NCBI GenBank assembly: GCA_947475875.1
Contig: CANJME010000009.1
Span: 46,874 to 110,873 of the forward strand
From: Caulobacteraceae bacterium
Lineage (GTDB): Bacteria > Pseudomonadota > Alphaproteobacteria > Caulobacterales > Caulobacteraceae
Direction: 5' to 3'
Length of the DNA: 64,000 nt
Below are positions 34,188 through 43,432 of this stretch, piece after piece. A program made the translations under genes and the position numbers. The number at the start of each line of letters is the position of its first letter. Position 1 is the stretch's first letter. The notes below the pieces were generated by a model, which saw only the letters and a program-made list of their open reading frames with translations, searched no databases and was not told the origin of the DNA.

Positions 34188-35528
34188 CTATTTCCCGATG
34201 CAGAATTTCGCGAACACGGCGCCAAGCACCTCCTCGGCGTCGATCCGGCCGGTGATGCGCCCCAGCGCCCGGGCGGCAAGGCGGACGTCCTCGGCGGCGA
34301 GCTCGACTTGCCGAGCCGAGAGGGCGGCAGCCAGACGCTCCCGCGCCACGATCAAGCTCTCGACGTGGCGCTGACGCGTGACGGCCGGAAAGTCGCGAGC
34401 GGAGAGGGCAGCGATAACTTCCTCCTCAAGTGCAGAAACAAGATCCGCCATCCCCCGCCCGTCCGAGGCGGAAACCGGCAGGATCTTCAGCCCGACAAAA
34501 TCAGCCAACTCACTGGCTTCGGCGCCGTCCGGGCCCATCGCCAGGTCGGCCTTGTTGAGCAACAGGAAATCACCGGCCCTGGTCAGATCATGGGCGTGCC
34601 GCCACGCGGCGCTTGACCCGGCGCCATCGACAACCCACAGGCGCAAATCCGCCTGCGCCGCCCAGGCCCGCGCGCGGCGCACGCCCTCGGCTTCGATGGC
34701 GTCGTCGCTCTCACGAACTCCGGCCGTGTCGGCGAGGATGACCTTGTAGCCGCCGATCACCCGCGGAGCCTCGATCACATCGCGCGTTGTGCCCGGCGTC
34801 GCCGTCACAATCGCCGCCTCGCGCTCTATCAAGGCATTGAACAGGCTCGACTTTCCGGCGTTGGGTGCGCCAATCACGGCAATGCGGAAGCCTTCCCGCA
34901 CCCTTTGCCCGCGGGCCTGGTCCGCAAGGGCGCCGTCCAGCTGGCCTAGCAGGCCTTCCAGCGCCGCCCGCGCCGCATGATCCACATCCGGCGGCACCTC
35001 CTCATCCGGGAAATCCACCGCCGCTTCGAGCAGGGACAGGCTCTCGATCAGCGCGGCACGCCAGGCTTCGTGGGTTCGCGACAGCGCCCCGCCGAGCTGA
35101 TCGAGAGCCTGCCGCGCCTGGCCGCTGGTTTCCGCGTCGATCAGGTCGGCGACGCCCTCGGCCTGGGCAAGGTCGAGCTTGCCGTGTTCGAACGCCCTTC
35201 GGGTGAACTCGCCGGGCTCGGCGGGCTGGCCCAGGGCGAGCAGCCGCGTGCTGACGGCTTCGACCACTGCCGCGCCCCCGTGCAGATGCAGTTCAGCGCA
35301 ATCCTCGCCCGTGTAGCTCTCGGGGCCCGGAAACCACAGCACCAGCGCCTGGTCGAGCGTTTGGCCGCCTGCATCCTTCAAAGTGCGCAAACTCGCCCGC
35401 CGCGCCGCCGGAACCCGGCCGGCCAAGGCCTGCAGCGCCTCGCGCGTCCCCGGTCCCGACAGGCGGATGACCGCCACAGCCGACCGCCCTGCCGCGGTGG
35501 CCAGCGCAAAGATGGTCTCGTTCGCCAA
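34188..35528 (-). CDS. mnmE: tRNA modification GTPase MnmE
   Basis: Partner of MnmG in wobble-uridine modification. The 446-residue protein has an N-terminal folate-binding domain, a helical middle and an inserted G domain ([34 protein letters not shown]), and ends with the invariant C-terminal CIGK. It starts 3 bp after the DUF6489 gene and is read away from the origin. Confidence 0.96.
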   Translation of the reverse strand: MANETIFALATAAGRSAVAVIRLSGPGTREALQALAGRVPAARRASLRTLKDAGGQTLDQALVLWFPGPESYTGEDCAELHLHGGAAVVEAVSTRLLALGQPAEPGEFTRRAFEHGKLDLAQAEGVADLIDAETSGQARQALDQLGGALSRTHEAWRAALIESLSLLEAAVDFPDEEVPPDVDHAARAALEGLLGQLDGALADQARGQRVREGFRIAVIGAPNAGKSSLFNALIEREAAIVTATPGTTRDVIEAPRVIGGYKVILADTAGVRESDDAIEAEGVRRARAWAAQADLRLWVVDGAGSSAAWRHAHDLTRAGDFLLLNKADLAMGPDGAEASELADFVGLKILPVSASDGRGMADLVSALEEEVIAALSARDFPAVTRQRHVESLIVARERLAAALSARQVELAAEDVRLAARALGRITGRIDAEEVLGAVFAKFCIGK

Positions 35529-35531
35529 GGG

Positions 35532-35762
35532 CTACGGCTTGCCGACGGCGGCGCCCATCAGCTTCATGAACTGCTCCTGCGCCTGGCCGCCGAAGGTGAA
35601 CCAGTTTTTCATCATCTCCTCGGGCTGCAGGGCGTTGATGTTCTCAGCCATCTTTTTCTTCATCTCATCGACCATGAAGTCGTTGAGGACGCTCACGTCC
35701 GGCAGGCCCATGAAGGCGCGGGCCTCTTGCGGGGTGCAGTCGATGTCGATGGTCACTTTCAC
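35532..35762 (-). CDS. DUF6489 family small protein
   Basis: A 76-residue protein starting at GTG (VKVTIDIDCTPQEARAFMGLPDV), with GGAG about 9 bp upstream. It is acidic and helical with many methionines (EMKKKMAENINALQPEEMMKNWF). Similar small proteins precede mnmE in several alphaproteobacteria. Function unknown. A longer in-frame extension to 35870 lacks family-like sequence and crosses the divergent promoter. Confidence 0.8.
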   Translation of the reverse strand: MKVTIDIDCTPQEARAFMGLPDVSVLNDFMVDEMKKKMAENINALQPEEMMKNWFTFGGQAQEQFMKLMGAAVGKP

Positions 35763-35841
35763 GGGGTCACACTCCGGGCTTGCCGATGATGTCACTCTCT
35801 GGATAACCCTAGTTGAGCAATTGACAAAGGGAGAGCAGGCC

Positions 35842-36540
35842 ATGGGTGAATACCGCACGATCAAAGGCAAGGACGGGTCATTCCAGGCCTATGTCGCCAC
35901 GCCGGCGGGCAGCGCCAAGGCCGGAGCCGTCGTAGTCCTGCAGGAGATCTTCGGGGTCAACGCCGTGATGCGCGGCGTCACCGACGGCCTGGCGGCCGAG
36001 GGCTTCCTCGCCATCTGTCCGGACCTCTTCTGGCGCATCAAGCCGGGCATCGACATCACTGACCAGACGCCCGAGGAATGGAAACAGGCCTTCGACCTGT
36101 TCGGCAAGTTCGACGCCGAGGCGGGCGTCGAGGACATCAAGGCGACCATCGCCGCGATCCGGTCCGATCCGGGCTGCAACGGCAAGGTCGGCGCGGTGGG
36201 CTATTGCCTGGGCGGCAAGCTCGCCTTCCTGTCGGCGAGCCGGACGGATTCGGACGCTTCGGTCGGCTATTACGGCGTCGGCCTCGAAAACCTGCTGGAT
36301 GAGGCCGCCAATATCAAAAAGCCGCTGATGCTCCACATCGCCGACGTCGATTCCTTCCAGACCCCGGCGGCGCGCGAGGCCATCGACGCCGGTCTGAAAG
36401 GCCACGCCCAGGTCACCGTCCACCACTACCCCGGCCGGGACCACGCCTTCGCCCGTCCGGGAGGGGAGCATTACGACGCTGGAGACGCCAAACTGGCCAA
36501 CGACCGCACGCGGGCGTTCTTCAAACAGAATCTCGCCTAG
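35842..36540 (+). CDS. Dienelactone hydrolase family protein
   Basis: A 232-residue alpha/beta hydrolase of the dienelactone hydrolase group: LQEIFGVNAVMRGVTDGLA, nucleophile cysteine in VGYCLGGK, then acid (IADVDSF) and histidine (PGRDHAFARP). Relatives cleave dienelactone in aromatic degradation, but many family members act on unknown esters. Divergent from the DUF6489 gene (79 bp); the stop codon abuts repeat element C. Confidence 0.9.
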   Translation: MGEYRTIKGKDGSFQAYVATPAGSAKAGAVVVLQEIFGVNAVMRGVTDGLAAEGFLAICPDLFWRIKPGIDITDQTPEEWKQAFDLFGKFDAEAGVEDIKATIAAIRSDPGCNGKVGAVGYCLGGKLAFLSASRTDSDASVGYYGVGLENLLDEAANIKKPLMLHIADVDSFQTPAAREAIDAGLKGHAQVTVHHYPGRDHAFARPGGEHYDAGDAKLANDRTRAFFKQNLA

Positions 36541-36709
36541 CGGCGCGAGCCGCAAGAAAAATAAGTACACGGAGGTCACGGAGCCCCCGGGCGAGCCCGA
36601 GGGCACACACGGAGATCACAGAGTTTTCGGAGCATGCCCAGACCCTCCGTGTCCTCCGTGTCTTCTCCGTGATCTCCGTGTGCTTATTTCAAGGCGCGCC
36701 AAAGCGCGC
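36541..36709. repeat. Nested-hairpin intergenic repeat, copy C
   Basis: Begins on the base after the dienelactone hydrolase stop with cap CGGC-GCGA-GCCG, then AAAATAAGTACACGGAGGTCACGGAG-like arm (36560-36583), inner CCCCGGGC/GCCCGAGG stem, CACGGAGATCACAGAG, and a right arm ending GTGTGCTTATTTC, with cap GCGCGC-CAAA-GCGCGC (36694-36709). It ends directly before the GGGAG ribosome-binding site of the quinone oxidoreductase gene. Confidence 0.9.
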
Positions 36710-36722
36710 AGGGAGTTTTAAA

Positions 36723-37694
36723 ATGCTGGCCATTGAAGCGGAAACGACCGGCGGGCCGGAGGTTTTGCGGGTGATCGAGAGGCCCGTGCGGGATCCGGGA
36801 CCCGGCGAGATCCGCATCCGGCATACGGCCATCGGCCTGAACTTCATCGACACCTATCAGCGCACCGGCCTCTATCCCGTGCCGATGCCCGCCGTCCTCG
36901 GCCTCGAAGCCGCCGGCATCGTCGAGGCGGTGGGCGAGGACGTCACCCGCTTCAAAGAGGGCGACCGCGCCGCCTACGCCAACGGGCCGATTGGCGCCTA
37001 TTCGGAGGCCCACTGCGTGCCGGCCACCCGCGCGGTGCATGTGCCGGACGCGGTTTCGCTGGAGACCGCCGCCGCCGCCATGCTGAAAGGCATGACCGCC
37101 GAGTTCCTGGCCCGCCGCTGTTTCCCGGTTCGGGCCGGGCAGACGATCCTGGTTCACGCAGCGGCCGGCGGGGTGGGACAGATACTGACCCAATGGGCGA
37201 CGCACCTGGGCGCCACCGTCATCGCCACGGCGGGCGGGGAGGAAAAGCTGGCCCTGGCCCGGTCCGTGGGGGCCAAACATACGATCGACTATCGCACCGA
37301 AGATGTCGCCGCCCGTGTGCGCGAGTTTACGGATGGCAAGGGCGTGCCGGTGGCCTACGATTCTGTAGGTGCGGCGACGTTTGAGGGCACACTGGGCTCG
37401 CTCGCCCCGCGCGGGATGTTTGTCAGTTTCGGCAATGCGTCAGGGCCAGTTCCCCCCTTCGCGCCGCTGCGGCTGCAGCAGGGCGGCTCGCTGTTCTTCA
37501 CGCGTCCGACGCTTTTCCACTACGTTGCGACGACCGAGGAACTGGATGCGAGCGCTGCGGCGCTGTTCGAGGTGATTTCGTCCGGCGCGGTGAGGGTGGC
37601 GATCGGCCAGACGTTTCCGCTGAAGGAGGCCCGCGCCGCGCACGAAGCCCTAGAAGGCCGGAGAACGACGGGGTCGACCTTGCTGATTCCGTAA
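36723..37694 (+). CDS. NADPH:quinone oxidoreductase, medium-chain dehydrogenase family
   Basis: A 323-residue zinc-independent quinone reductase: IGLNFIDTYQRTGLYP, nucleotide-binding VHAAAGGVGQILTQWA, SFGNASGPVPPFAP and FPLKEARAAHEALEGR are typical of the QOR group. The zinc ligands of alcohol dehydrogenases are absent. GGGAG sits 8 bp before the ATG at the very edge of repeat C; frames that begin inside the repeat were not used. Confidence 0.92.
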   Translation: MLAIEAETTGGPEVLRVIERPVRDPGPGEIRIRHTAIGLNFIDTYQRTGLYPVPMPAVLGLEAAGIVEAVGEDVTRFKEGDRAAYANGPIGAYSEAHCVPATRAVHVPDAVSLETAAAAMLKGMTAEFLARRCFPVRAGQTILVHAAAGGVGQILTQWATHLGATVIATAGGEEKLALARSVGAKHTIDYRTEDVAARVREFTDGKGVPVAYDSVGAATFEGTLGSLAPRGMFVSFGNASGPVPPFAPLRLQQGGSLFFTRPTLFHYVATTEELDASAAALFEVISSGAVRVAIGQTFPLKEARAAHEALEGRRTTGSTLLIP

Positions 37695-37707
37695 ATCTAT
37701 CGCTTGT

Positions 37708-37793
37708 CCCCCGCGAAGGCGGGGATCCAGCGGAAATTCAACTCCAGAACTCGTGACGGTGGATGGGCCGGATGGGTCCCCGCCTTCGCGGGG
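37708..37793. repeat. CCCCGCGAAGGCGGGG-type inverted repeat, copy 1
   Basis: Two small hairpins (CCCCGCGAAGGCGGGGATCC at the left, GGGTCCCCGCCTTCGCGGGG at the right) face each other and can also pair over the whole unit. It lies between the convergent quinone oxidoreductase and GST genes. A second copy is at 43318-43416. Confidence 0.78.
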
Positions 37794-37814
37794 AAACTCG
37801 GATTTAGATTGGAC

Positions 37815-38429
37815 TCACGTCACCTGCGTCATGCGCTGGTAGGCCGGCCGGTCGACGACGCGTTTCAAATACTCGAGCACCGTCTCGGGGATCAGGTGTT
37901 TGAGTTCGAAGACATCGATGGCGGCCAGGTTGACGCCATAGCCCACCGAAATGTCCGCCAGGGTGAAGGTGTCGCCCGCCATATAGCGGCCTTCATCCAG
38001 CCGCTGGGCGACAACGCCGATGCGCTTGCCGAAGCCGGTGCGGACCGCGTCCATGGTGAAGTTCTTTTTCTGGTCGTCCGGCGCCCGGAACATGGTGGCG
38101 ATGATCGCGTTCAGGGGCCCGGCCAGGGTGGCCTCGCCGAACACCAGCATCTGGCGGTATTGCCAGTGGTTCGGATGATCATCCGGCAGGGCTAGCGGCG
38201 TCGGGCCGTAGGTAGCCGCGATGTATTCCATGATGGTGATGGACTCGAACAGCACCACATCGCCGTCGATCATCAGCGGCACGGTTTCGGCCGGGTTGTG
38301 CTTGAGGAACTCCGGCGGCTTGGGCGCGCCCAGCACCAGGGACACGGTCTCGTAGGGAGCGCCCATCTCTTCCAAAAGCCAGATGGCCCGGTTCGAGCGG
38401 CTGCGCGGCGCGTGGTAGATCTTCAGCAT
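37815..38429 (-). CDS. Glutathione S-transferase family protein
   Basis: A 204-residue GST: thioredoxin-like N-terminal half (LKIYHAPRSRSNRAIWLLEE, PAETVPLMIDGDVVLFESITIMEYIA, with the ES glutathione contact) and helical C-terminal half (GDTFTLADISVGYGV). The start MLKIYH at 38429 has GAGG about 9 bp upstream; a GTG three codons earlier is possible. Substrate not predictable. It lies downstream of rho's 3' end on the same strand. Confidence 0.9.
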   Translation of the reverse strand: MLKIYHAPRSRSNRAIWLLEEMGAPYETVSLVLGAPKPPEFLKHNPAETVPLMIDGDVVLFESITIMEYIAATYGPTPLALPDDHPNHWQYRQMLVFGEATLAGPLNAIIATMFRAPDDQKKNFTMDAVRTGFGKRIGVVAQRLDEGRYMAGDTFTLADISVGYGVNLAAIDVFELKHLIPETVLEYLKRVVDRPAYQRMTQVT

Positions 38430-38476
38430 TTGAAACACCTCACCTGTTGCGCAGCAACGGGAGAGGGGGACCCACT

Positions 38477-38494
38477 CCCCCGCCGCCGCGGGGG
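38477..38494 (-). terminator. Hairpin at the 3' end of rho
   Basis: CCCCCGC-GGCG-GCGGGGG on the minus strand, starting two bases after the rho stop codon. There is no clear T-run, so it may be an mRNA-end stabiliser instead of an intrinsic terminator. Confidence 0.45.
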
Positions 38495-38496
38495 AA

Positions 38497-39900
38497 TTAC
38501 GTATTCATCGACTGGAAGAATTCGCCATTGGTCTTGGTCTGGCGCAGTTTCTCCAGCAGGAATTCGATCGCGTCCTGCGGGCCCATCGGGTTGAGGATGC
38601 GGCGCAGCACATAGGTCTTCTGCAACTCATCGCGCGGGGTGATCAGCTCTTCCTTGCGGGTGCCGGATTTCAGCACGTCCATGGCCGGGAAGATGCGCTT
38701 GTCGGCGACCTTGCGGTCGAGCACGATTTCCGAGTTGCCGGTGCCCTTGAACTCTTCGAAGATCACCTCGTCCATGCGGCTGCCGGTATCGATGAGGGCG
38801 GTGGCGATGATGGTGAGTGAGCCCCCCTCCTCGATGTTCCGCGCCGCGCCGAAGAAGCGCTTGGGCCGCTGCAGGGCGTTGGCGTCAACACCGCCGGTCA
38901 GCACCTTGCCCGATGACGGCACCACGGTGTTGTAGGCGCGGCCAAGCCGGGTGACGCTATCCAGCAGGATGACGACGTCGCGCTTGGTCTCGACCAGGCG
39001 CTTGGCCTTTTCAATAACCATTTCAGCAACTTGTACGTGCCGTGTGGCCGGTTCGTCGAAGGTCGAAGCGATGACCTCGCCCTTCACCGTGCGCTGCATG
39101 TCGGTGACTTCCTCGGGCCGCTCGTCGATCAGCAGCACCATCAGATAGCATTCGGGGTGGTTGGTCTCGATCGACTTGGCGATGTTTTGCAGCATCACGG
39201 TCTTGCCGACCCGCGGCGGGGCGACGATCAGGCAGCGCTGGCCCTTGCCGAGCGGGGCGACGATGTCGATCACCCTCCCTGAGCGGTCCTTCACGGTCGG
39301 GTCGGGCAGCTCCATGGTGAAGCGCTCGTCCGGATAGAGCGGGGTCAGGTTGTCGAAGTGGACCTTGTGGCGGACGTTGTCGGCCGGCTCGAAATTGACC
39401 ACCGTCACGCCGGTCAGGGCGAAATAGCGCTCGCCTTCGCGGGGCGCGCGCACGGCGCCGTCGACAGTGTCGCCGGTTTTCAGGCCGAATTTCCGGATCT
39501 GCGAGGGCGAGACATAGATGTCGTCCGGGCCGGGCAGATAGTTGGCCTCAGGTGAGCGCAGGAAGCCGAAGCCGTCAGGCAGCACTTCCAGGGTGCCGGA
39601 GCCGGAGATCTCCACGCCTTCGTCGGCCAGCGACTTCAGGATTGCATAGAGCATGTCCTGCTTGCGCATGGTGTTGGCGTTTTCGATCTCCAGGTTCTCG
39701 GCGAAGGCCTGGAGGTCGGCGGGGGACTTATCCTTCAGCGCCTGCAGCGACATGGTCTTCAGACCTTGCGCGGCGATGTAGAGGCTGGCGGCCGAAGGCT
39801 CGTCCGGACCCTCCGGTTCGGCCTCGGGCGCAGTGGGCGAGGCCTCGGCCGAGGTGTCGACATCGGGGTCTTCGTTGGGGATCATTTCGTCTTCAGACAT
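38497..39900 (-). CDS. rho: Transcription termination factor Rho
   Basis: Hexameric RNA helicase that ends transcription. The 467-residue protein has an acidic N-terminal extension of about 45 residues ([20 protein letters not shown]), the RNA-binding cold-shock-like domain ([15 protein letters not shown]), Walker A in [13 protein letters not shown], the Q-loop region and the C-terminal block ending EFFQSMNT. The acidic extension is longer than in E. coli but usual in alphaproteobacteria. Reads away from the origin. Confidence 0.97.
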   Translation of the reverse strand: MSEDEMIPNEDPDVDTSAEASPTAPEAEPEGPDEPSAASLYIAAQGLKTMSLQALKDKSPADLQAFAENLEIENANTMRKQDMLYAILKSLADEGVEISGSGTLEVLPDGFGFLRSPEANYLPGPDDIYVSPSQIRKFGLKTGDTVDGAVRAPREGERYFALTGVTVVNFEPADNVRHKVHFDNLTPLYPDERFTMELPDPTVKDRSGRVIDIVAPLGKGQRCLIVAPPRVGKTVMLQNIAKSIETNHPECYLMVLLIDERPEEVTDMQRTVKGEVIASTFDEPATRHVQVAEMVIEKAKRLVETKRDVVILLDSVTRLGRAYNTVVPSSGKVLTGGVDANALQRPKRFFGAARNIEEGGSLTIIATALIDTGSRMDEVIFEEFKGTGNSEIVLDRKVADKRIFPAMDVLKSGTRKEELITPRDELQKTYVLRRILNPMGPQDAIEFLLEKLRQTKTNGEFFQSMNT

Positions 39901-40106
39901 GGATCAATACTCGTTTGAATTGGCATACAGACCTGGCCCGCGGGCCATGGGGCATCGCGGGCGTCAGATCGGGAATTGGTTTGCGCCGAAGCGCGAAGGG
40001 GGAAACCGGCGGGTCCCTCGGCGAACAAGCGCCCGGGGCCGGTTAGAGAAAGGACCTCACCGGAACCACGAATAGGGGGTCGGGGTCAAGGATTTCCCGC
40101 GAAGTT
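39901..40106. other. Upstream region of rho, no gene seen
   Basis: About 200 bp between the rho start and the next repeat. It must hold the rho promoter and leader on the minus strand; no clear -35/-10 or riboswitch is visible by eye, and no supported reading frame was found. Confidence 0.5.
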
Positions 40107-40219
40107 GCCCACCCGGCCGTCGCTACGCGACGTCCACCCTCCCGATAAATGGGAGGGAAATGAGTGCTTTCCCTCCCGCTTTTCGGGAGGGTGGCTCGCC
40201 GAAGGCGAGACGGGTGGGC
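40107..40219. repeat. CCCTCCCG-type inverted repeat pair, copy 2
   Basis: Two units arranged head to head. Each has the hairpin CCCTCCCG...CGGGAGGG, then GTGG, a second small hairpin (CTCGCC-GAAG-GCGAG or GTCGC-TA-GCGAC) and CGGGTGGGC at the outer end. The two outer ends, GCCCACCCG (40107) and CGGGTGGGC (40219), pair with each other. It ends just before the stop codon of the next gene. The related copy is at 29801-29928. Confidence 0.82.
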
Positions 40220-40221
40220 GA

Positions 40222-41388
40222 CTACCGGGCCGCGGCTTTCGGCTGGCTCGCCGCCTTGTCGGCCGCTCTTGCCCCGGCCAGCACGCCTTCCAGCGCATAG
40301 TTCCCCTCATGGCAGGCGTATTCGTAGACGCCGGTCGAGCGCTGGAACTCGTATTCGCCGCCCCAGGGCTGGTCCCACATGGTCGGGTCGCGCGCCTCGA
40401 ACTGATAGAGCAGCCGGTTCGGCCCCACCCGCCTGAACTTCTCGATCATGGTCAGGTTCGCGCTCGAGCCATTCAGGTTGGTGCTGGCCGGGAAGTTGGT
40501 GGTCTCCACCACCAGGGTGTCGCCCTCATAATGGCCGATGGAATCGCCATAGTACGGCCGCACGCCGTCCGTCCGGTGCTTGCCGTTGATGCGGACGATG
40601 CGCACGTCGTGGACCATCTCCACCCAGATGGCGACCGTGTCCTTGCCCTGCACGAACTGATAATTGTTGTTGTAGAGCTGGCTCAGCATGATCGGCCCCG
40701 TCGAGCGGCCGAAGCTCATGATGCAGCGCATGGCCAGGCCCACGTCCTCGGGGTTGGCGTACTGGCCGCCGCCGCCGCCGCCGCCGCCTCGGCCGCCGCC
40801 TCCGCGGGCGGGAACAGGCGGGGAAATGCCTTCGCCCTCCTCCACCGCCACAGGACCGCGCCCGGCGCGGGGGGCCCCGGCCTTGGGCGCCGGCACGCGG
40901 CCGTTGGCGGGGTAGGTGATCAGGCTCGTCCGCGCCTCGCCGCCCACCCGCATGAAGTGGTCGCCCGGATCGGTCCAGCCGGCGTTGTAGCCGCACGCCA
41001 CCCCCGTCGAGCCGCCCCGGCATTCGTCGAGCGTGTCGGGCCCCTTGGCCAGCTTGGCCCAGTTCTCCTGCACCTTGGGATCGGTCGGCGCGTTGATGCG
41101 CTTGTTGCGGACGGCGGTGTCGCCCTCGACCTGGCGCACCTCGTCCTCGGTGTAGGCCCGCCGGTCGCCGAACTTGGTCTGCCGCTCCAGCGGCGTCATG
41201 GTGCTGTTCTCCCAGAACCCCCCGATATCGGGCCGGCCGTCCGAAAGGCGCGGGGCCTTCCAGGCGGATTTCGCCGGGGCGGCCTTGGCCGGCGCCTTCG
41301 CCGCCGTCTGCGACAGGGCCACCGCCGGCGCGATCGCGAGGATGAGCGCCGCGGCAACGCCCAGCTGGATTCTGTTGGTCATTATCAT
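40222..41388 (-). CDS. Secreted hypothetical protein with polyglycine tract
   Basis: A 388-residue exported protein: signal peptide (VAAALILAIAPAVALSQ), an Ala/Lys/Pro-rich segment, then a family-like domain with SDGRPDIGGFWENST, ending with blocks VEMVHDVRIVRINGKHR and YYGDSIGHYEGDTLVVETTNFP seen in many unnamed secreted proteins of sphingomonads, caulobacters and acidobacteria. A run of glycine broken by one arginine (GGGGRGGGGGGGG, near residue 200) splits the domain and is encoded by GCC/CGC-type repeats at about 40760-40805. Function unknown. Confidence 0.8.
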   Translation of the reverse strand: MIMTNRIQLGVAAALILAIAPAVALSQTAAKAPAKAAPAKSAWKAPRLSDGRPDIGGFWENSTMTPLERQTKFGDRRAYTEDEVRQVEGDTAVRNKRINAPTDPKVQENWAKLAKGPDTLDECRGGSTGVACGYNAGWTDPGDHFMRVGGEARTSLITYPANGRVPAPKAGAPRAGRGPVAVEEGEGISPPVPARGGGGRGGGGGGGGQYANPEDVGLAMRCIMSFGRSTGPIMLSQLYNNNYQFVQGKDTVAIWVEMVHDVRIVRINGKHRTDGVRPYYGDSIGHYEGDTLVVETTNFPASTNLNGSSANLTMIEKFRRVGPNRLLYQFEARDPTMWDQPWGGEYEFQRSTGVYEYACHEGNYALEGVLAGARAADKAASQPKAAAR

Positions 41389-41500
41389 CCCTTCCCTTGA
41401 GGATTGGGCGGGAGGTTATACCGGGTCGCGGGGCTTGTCAGCGGGCGGGCGCCTATAACGGTTTCATGTCCCCGTTCAAAATCGCGGACATTGCAAACCG

Positions 41501-41773
41501 CTACGGCCGAGAGCGCTTTTCGTCGTACTCACGCAATAAGGCGTAAGCCATGGCGGTGACGAAGATGGTCACTACCAGACCGTAACCCACCAGCGCCTCA
41601 CCACTGGCCAGATAGACGGGTACCTTCCAGGGGAACGCAAATCGGTGAAGCGCGTCGGGCGCGCGCGCCATTCTCGGGACATAGAACCAACCCCAGCACC
41701 AGAACGCTGCAAATGATAGCGCGGCAACAGTGCCGCAGATCAGACGCGCGAGGCGCGTGGCCCTCACCTTCAT
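41501..41773 (-). CDS. Small two-helix membrane protein
   Basis: A 90-residue protein with two hydrophobic segments (LICGTVAALSFAAFWCWGW and GYGLVVTIFVTAMAYALL) joined by a short loop, and a charged C-terminal tail. I do not recognise it. It lies 17 bp downstream of hemJ on the same strand, so it may be co-transcribed with the heme genes. Its base composition is a little lower in GC. Confidence 0.6.
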   Translation of the reverse strand: MKVRATRLARLICGTVAALSFAAFWCWGWFYVPRMARAPDALHRFAFPWKVPVYLASGEALVGYGLVVTIFVTAMAYALLREYDEKRSRP

Positions 41774-41790
41774 GTGGTTCCTCGCCGCCC

Positions 41791-42255
41791 CTACTTCACC
41801 CCCATCGTCGCGCAGAGGACGATGATCACAGCGGCCACGAATGGCAGCTCGTTGGTGGCGCGCCAGTATTTCTCGGACCGGGCGCTGGTCCCGGCGGCGA
41901 GGCGCGTCCGGGCGCGGCCCAAATAGTGGTGCCAGGTGGTCAGGAAGACGATGCCCGCCAGCTTCGCGAGCATGGCCGGGAGCAGCAGGAAGTCCCAGCC
42001 CATGCGCTGGCTGTCGACATAGATCAGCGTCAGCCCGAACAGCCAGGCGGCGATCATCGCCGGGTTCATGATGATCCGGTAGAGCTTGCGCTCCATCTGT
42101 TCGAAATAGTCGCGGGCCATGTCCGAGCCCTGGCCGGCGCGGGTGTGGTAGGCGAACAGGCGCGGCAGATACATCAGCCCCGCCATCCAGGCGATCACCG
42201 ACAATATGTGCAGGCCTCGCCAGAGGTCGTAGTGCTGGATCAGAAAATCCGTCAT
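41791..42255 (-). CDS. hemJ: Protoporphyrinogen oxidase HemJ
   Basis: Heme-binding membrane enzyme that oxidises protoporphyrinogen IX, the step before ferrochelatase. The 154-residue protein has four hydrophobic helices and family motifs: LWRGLHILSVIAWMAGLMYLPRLF with the conserved His, then MNPAMIAAW and the TTWHHYLGR segment. Its start overlaps the hemH stop by 4 bp, and the functional link with hemH and hemE beside it is strong. Confidence 0.93.
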   Translation of the reverse strand: MTDFLIQHYDLWRGLHILSVIAWMAGLMYLPRLFAYHTRAGQGSDMARDYFEQMERKLYRIIMNPAMIAAWLFGLTLIYVDSQRMGWDFLLLPAMLAKLAGIVFLTTWHHYLGRARTRLAAGTSARSEKYWRATNELPFVAAVIIVLCATMGVK

Positions 42256-43283
42256 CCGATCAGCCCCTCCCGGGCGGGACATATCGGCCCGCAGGCCTCA
42301 CAGGTCCACCCCTTGCCCGGCGCAACGGCGGCGTCGGAGCTGAGGGCGCCTTCGACCAGGTCGGCGAGGGAGGTGGTGAAGGTTTTGTCGAGGCTCAGCG
42401 TCGGAATGCGGGTGTAGGCGGAACATCCCAGGGCCTCGGCCTGGCCTTTATAGTCATGGTCCAGTTCGATCAGGGTCTCAACGTGTTCGGAGACGAAGGC
42501 GATGGGAACAACGATGACGCCAAAGCCCTTGTCGGTGGCGGTCGCAATCGCCTCGACCGTCGAGGGGCCGATCCATTTCAGGGGGCCCACCCGGCTCTGG
42601 TAACAGACCGCGTGGTCAACCTTGCCACCGAGCGCCTTGACCACAGCGGCCGCCGTCGCCTCGACCTGCTTTTGGTAGGGATCGCCGCCGGCGATAGTCT
42701 TTTCCGGCAGGCCGTGGGCCGAGAACAGCACTTTCATCGGGCCCTTCGCGCCGTTGAGGGCGGCGGCGATCAGATCGGCGTGGGCCTTGACGAAGCTTGG
42801 CTCGGCCGGATAGCAGCAGACCTCGCGGGTGCGCCCAGGGCCCCTGTAGGCCCTGGTCCAGGCGTTCACCGACGAGCGGGTCGTCGCCGTGGAATACTGC
42901 GGATAAAGCGGCAAAAGCACGATCTCATCGGGCGCGAAGTCGGCGACCAACCGGGCGGCGTCAGCAGTCAGCGGATCCCAGTAGCGCATGGCGATGAACG
43001 TGCGGACCTGATCACCCTTCCGGCGCTTGCCCAGCGCCGCCGCTAGGGCCTCGGCTTGACCTTGGGTTTCCTTGAGCAGCGGCGAGGCGCCGCCCATCAT
43101 CGCATAATTCAGGGATGAGGTCTTGGCCCGGCGGGTCGAAATCACCCGCGCCAGGATCTGCCGGAAGGGCGCGGGTATGCTGATGATGGCCGGGTCGGAG
43201 AACAGGTTCTGCAGGAACGGCTGCACAGCCTTGAGGGAGTCCGGACCCCCGAGGTTGAACAGAACGACGGCGATTTTAGCCAT
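42252..43283 (-). CDS. hemH: Ferrochelatase
   Basis: Inserts iron into protoporphyrin IX. The 343-residue protein shows LFNLGGPDSL, the active-site histidine region (LFSAHGLPEKTI), and the acidic FVSEHVETLIELD. The C-terminal tail has TCEACGPIC, a cysteine cluster that fits the [2Fe-2S] site known from the Caulobacter enzyme and absent in E. coli. The start MAKIAVVLF is chosen over an upstream in-frame extension. Confidence 0.95.
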   Translation of the reverse strand: MAKIAVVLFNLGGPDSLKAVQPFLQNLFSDPAIISIPAPFRQILARVISTRRAKTSSLNYAMMGGASPLLKETQGQAEALAAALGKRRKGDQVRTFIAMRYWDPLTADAARLVADFAPDEIVLLPLYPQYSTATTRSSVNAWTRAYRGPGRTREVCCYPAEPSFVKAHADLIAAALNGAKGPMKVLFSAHGLPEKTIAGGDPYQKQVEATAAAVVKALGGKVDHAVCYQSRVGPLKWIGPSTVEAIATATDKGFGVIVVPIAFVSEHVETLIELDHDYKGQAEALGCSAYTRIPTLSLDKTFTTSLADLVEGALSSDAAVAPGKGWTCEACGPICPAREGLIG

Positions 43284-43317
43284 GCCGCCTACACCCCCAA
43301 CTGGCTTCATTTTCTAC

Positions 43318-43416
43318 CGATCGTCCCCGCGAAGGTGGGGATCCATCCGAGTTCACCACACACAGTGAACGTGAATTCTGGTTCGCATGGGTCCCCGCCT
43401 TCGCGGGGATAATCGG
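43318..43416. repeat. CCCCGCGAAGGCGGGG-type inverted repeat, copy 2
   Basis: ACCGATCGTCCCCGCGAAG at the left and CTTCGCGGGGATAATCGGT at the right are near complements, each with an internal hairpin, like the copy at 37708-37793. It fills the gap between hemE and hemH. Confidence 0.78.
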
Positions 43417-43432
43417 TGTTCGGGGGCTCACT

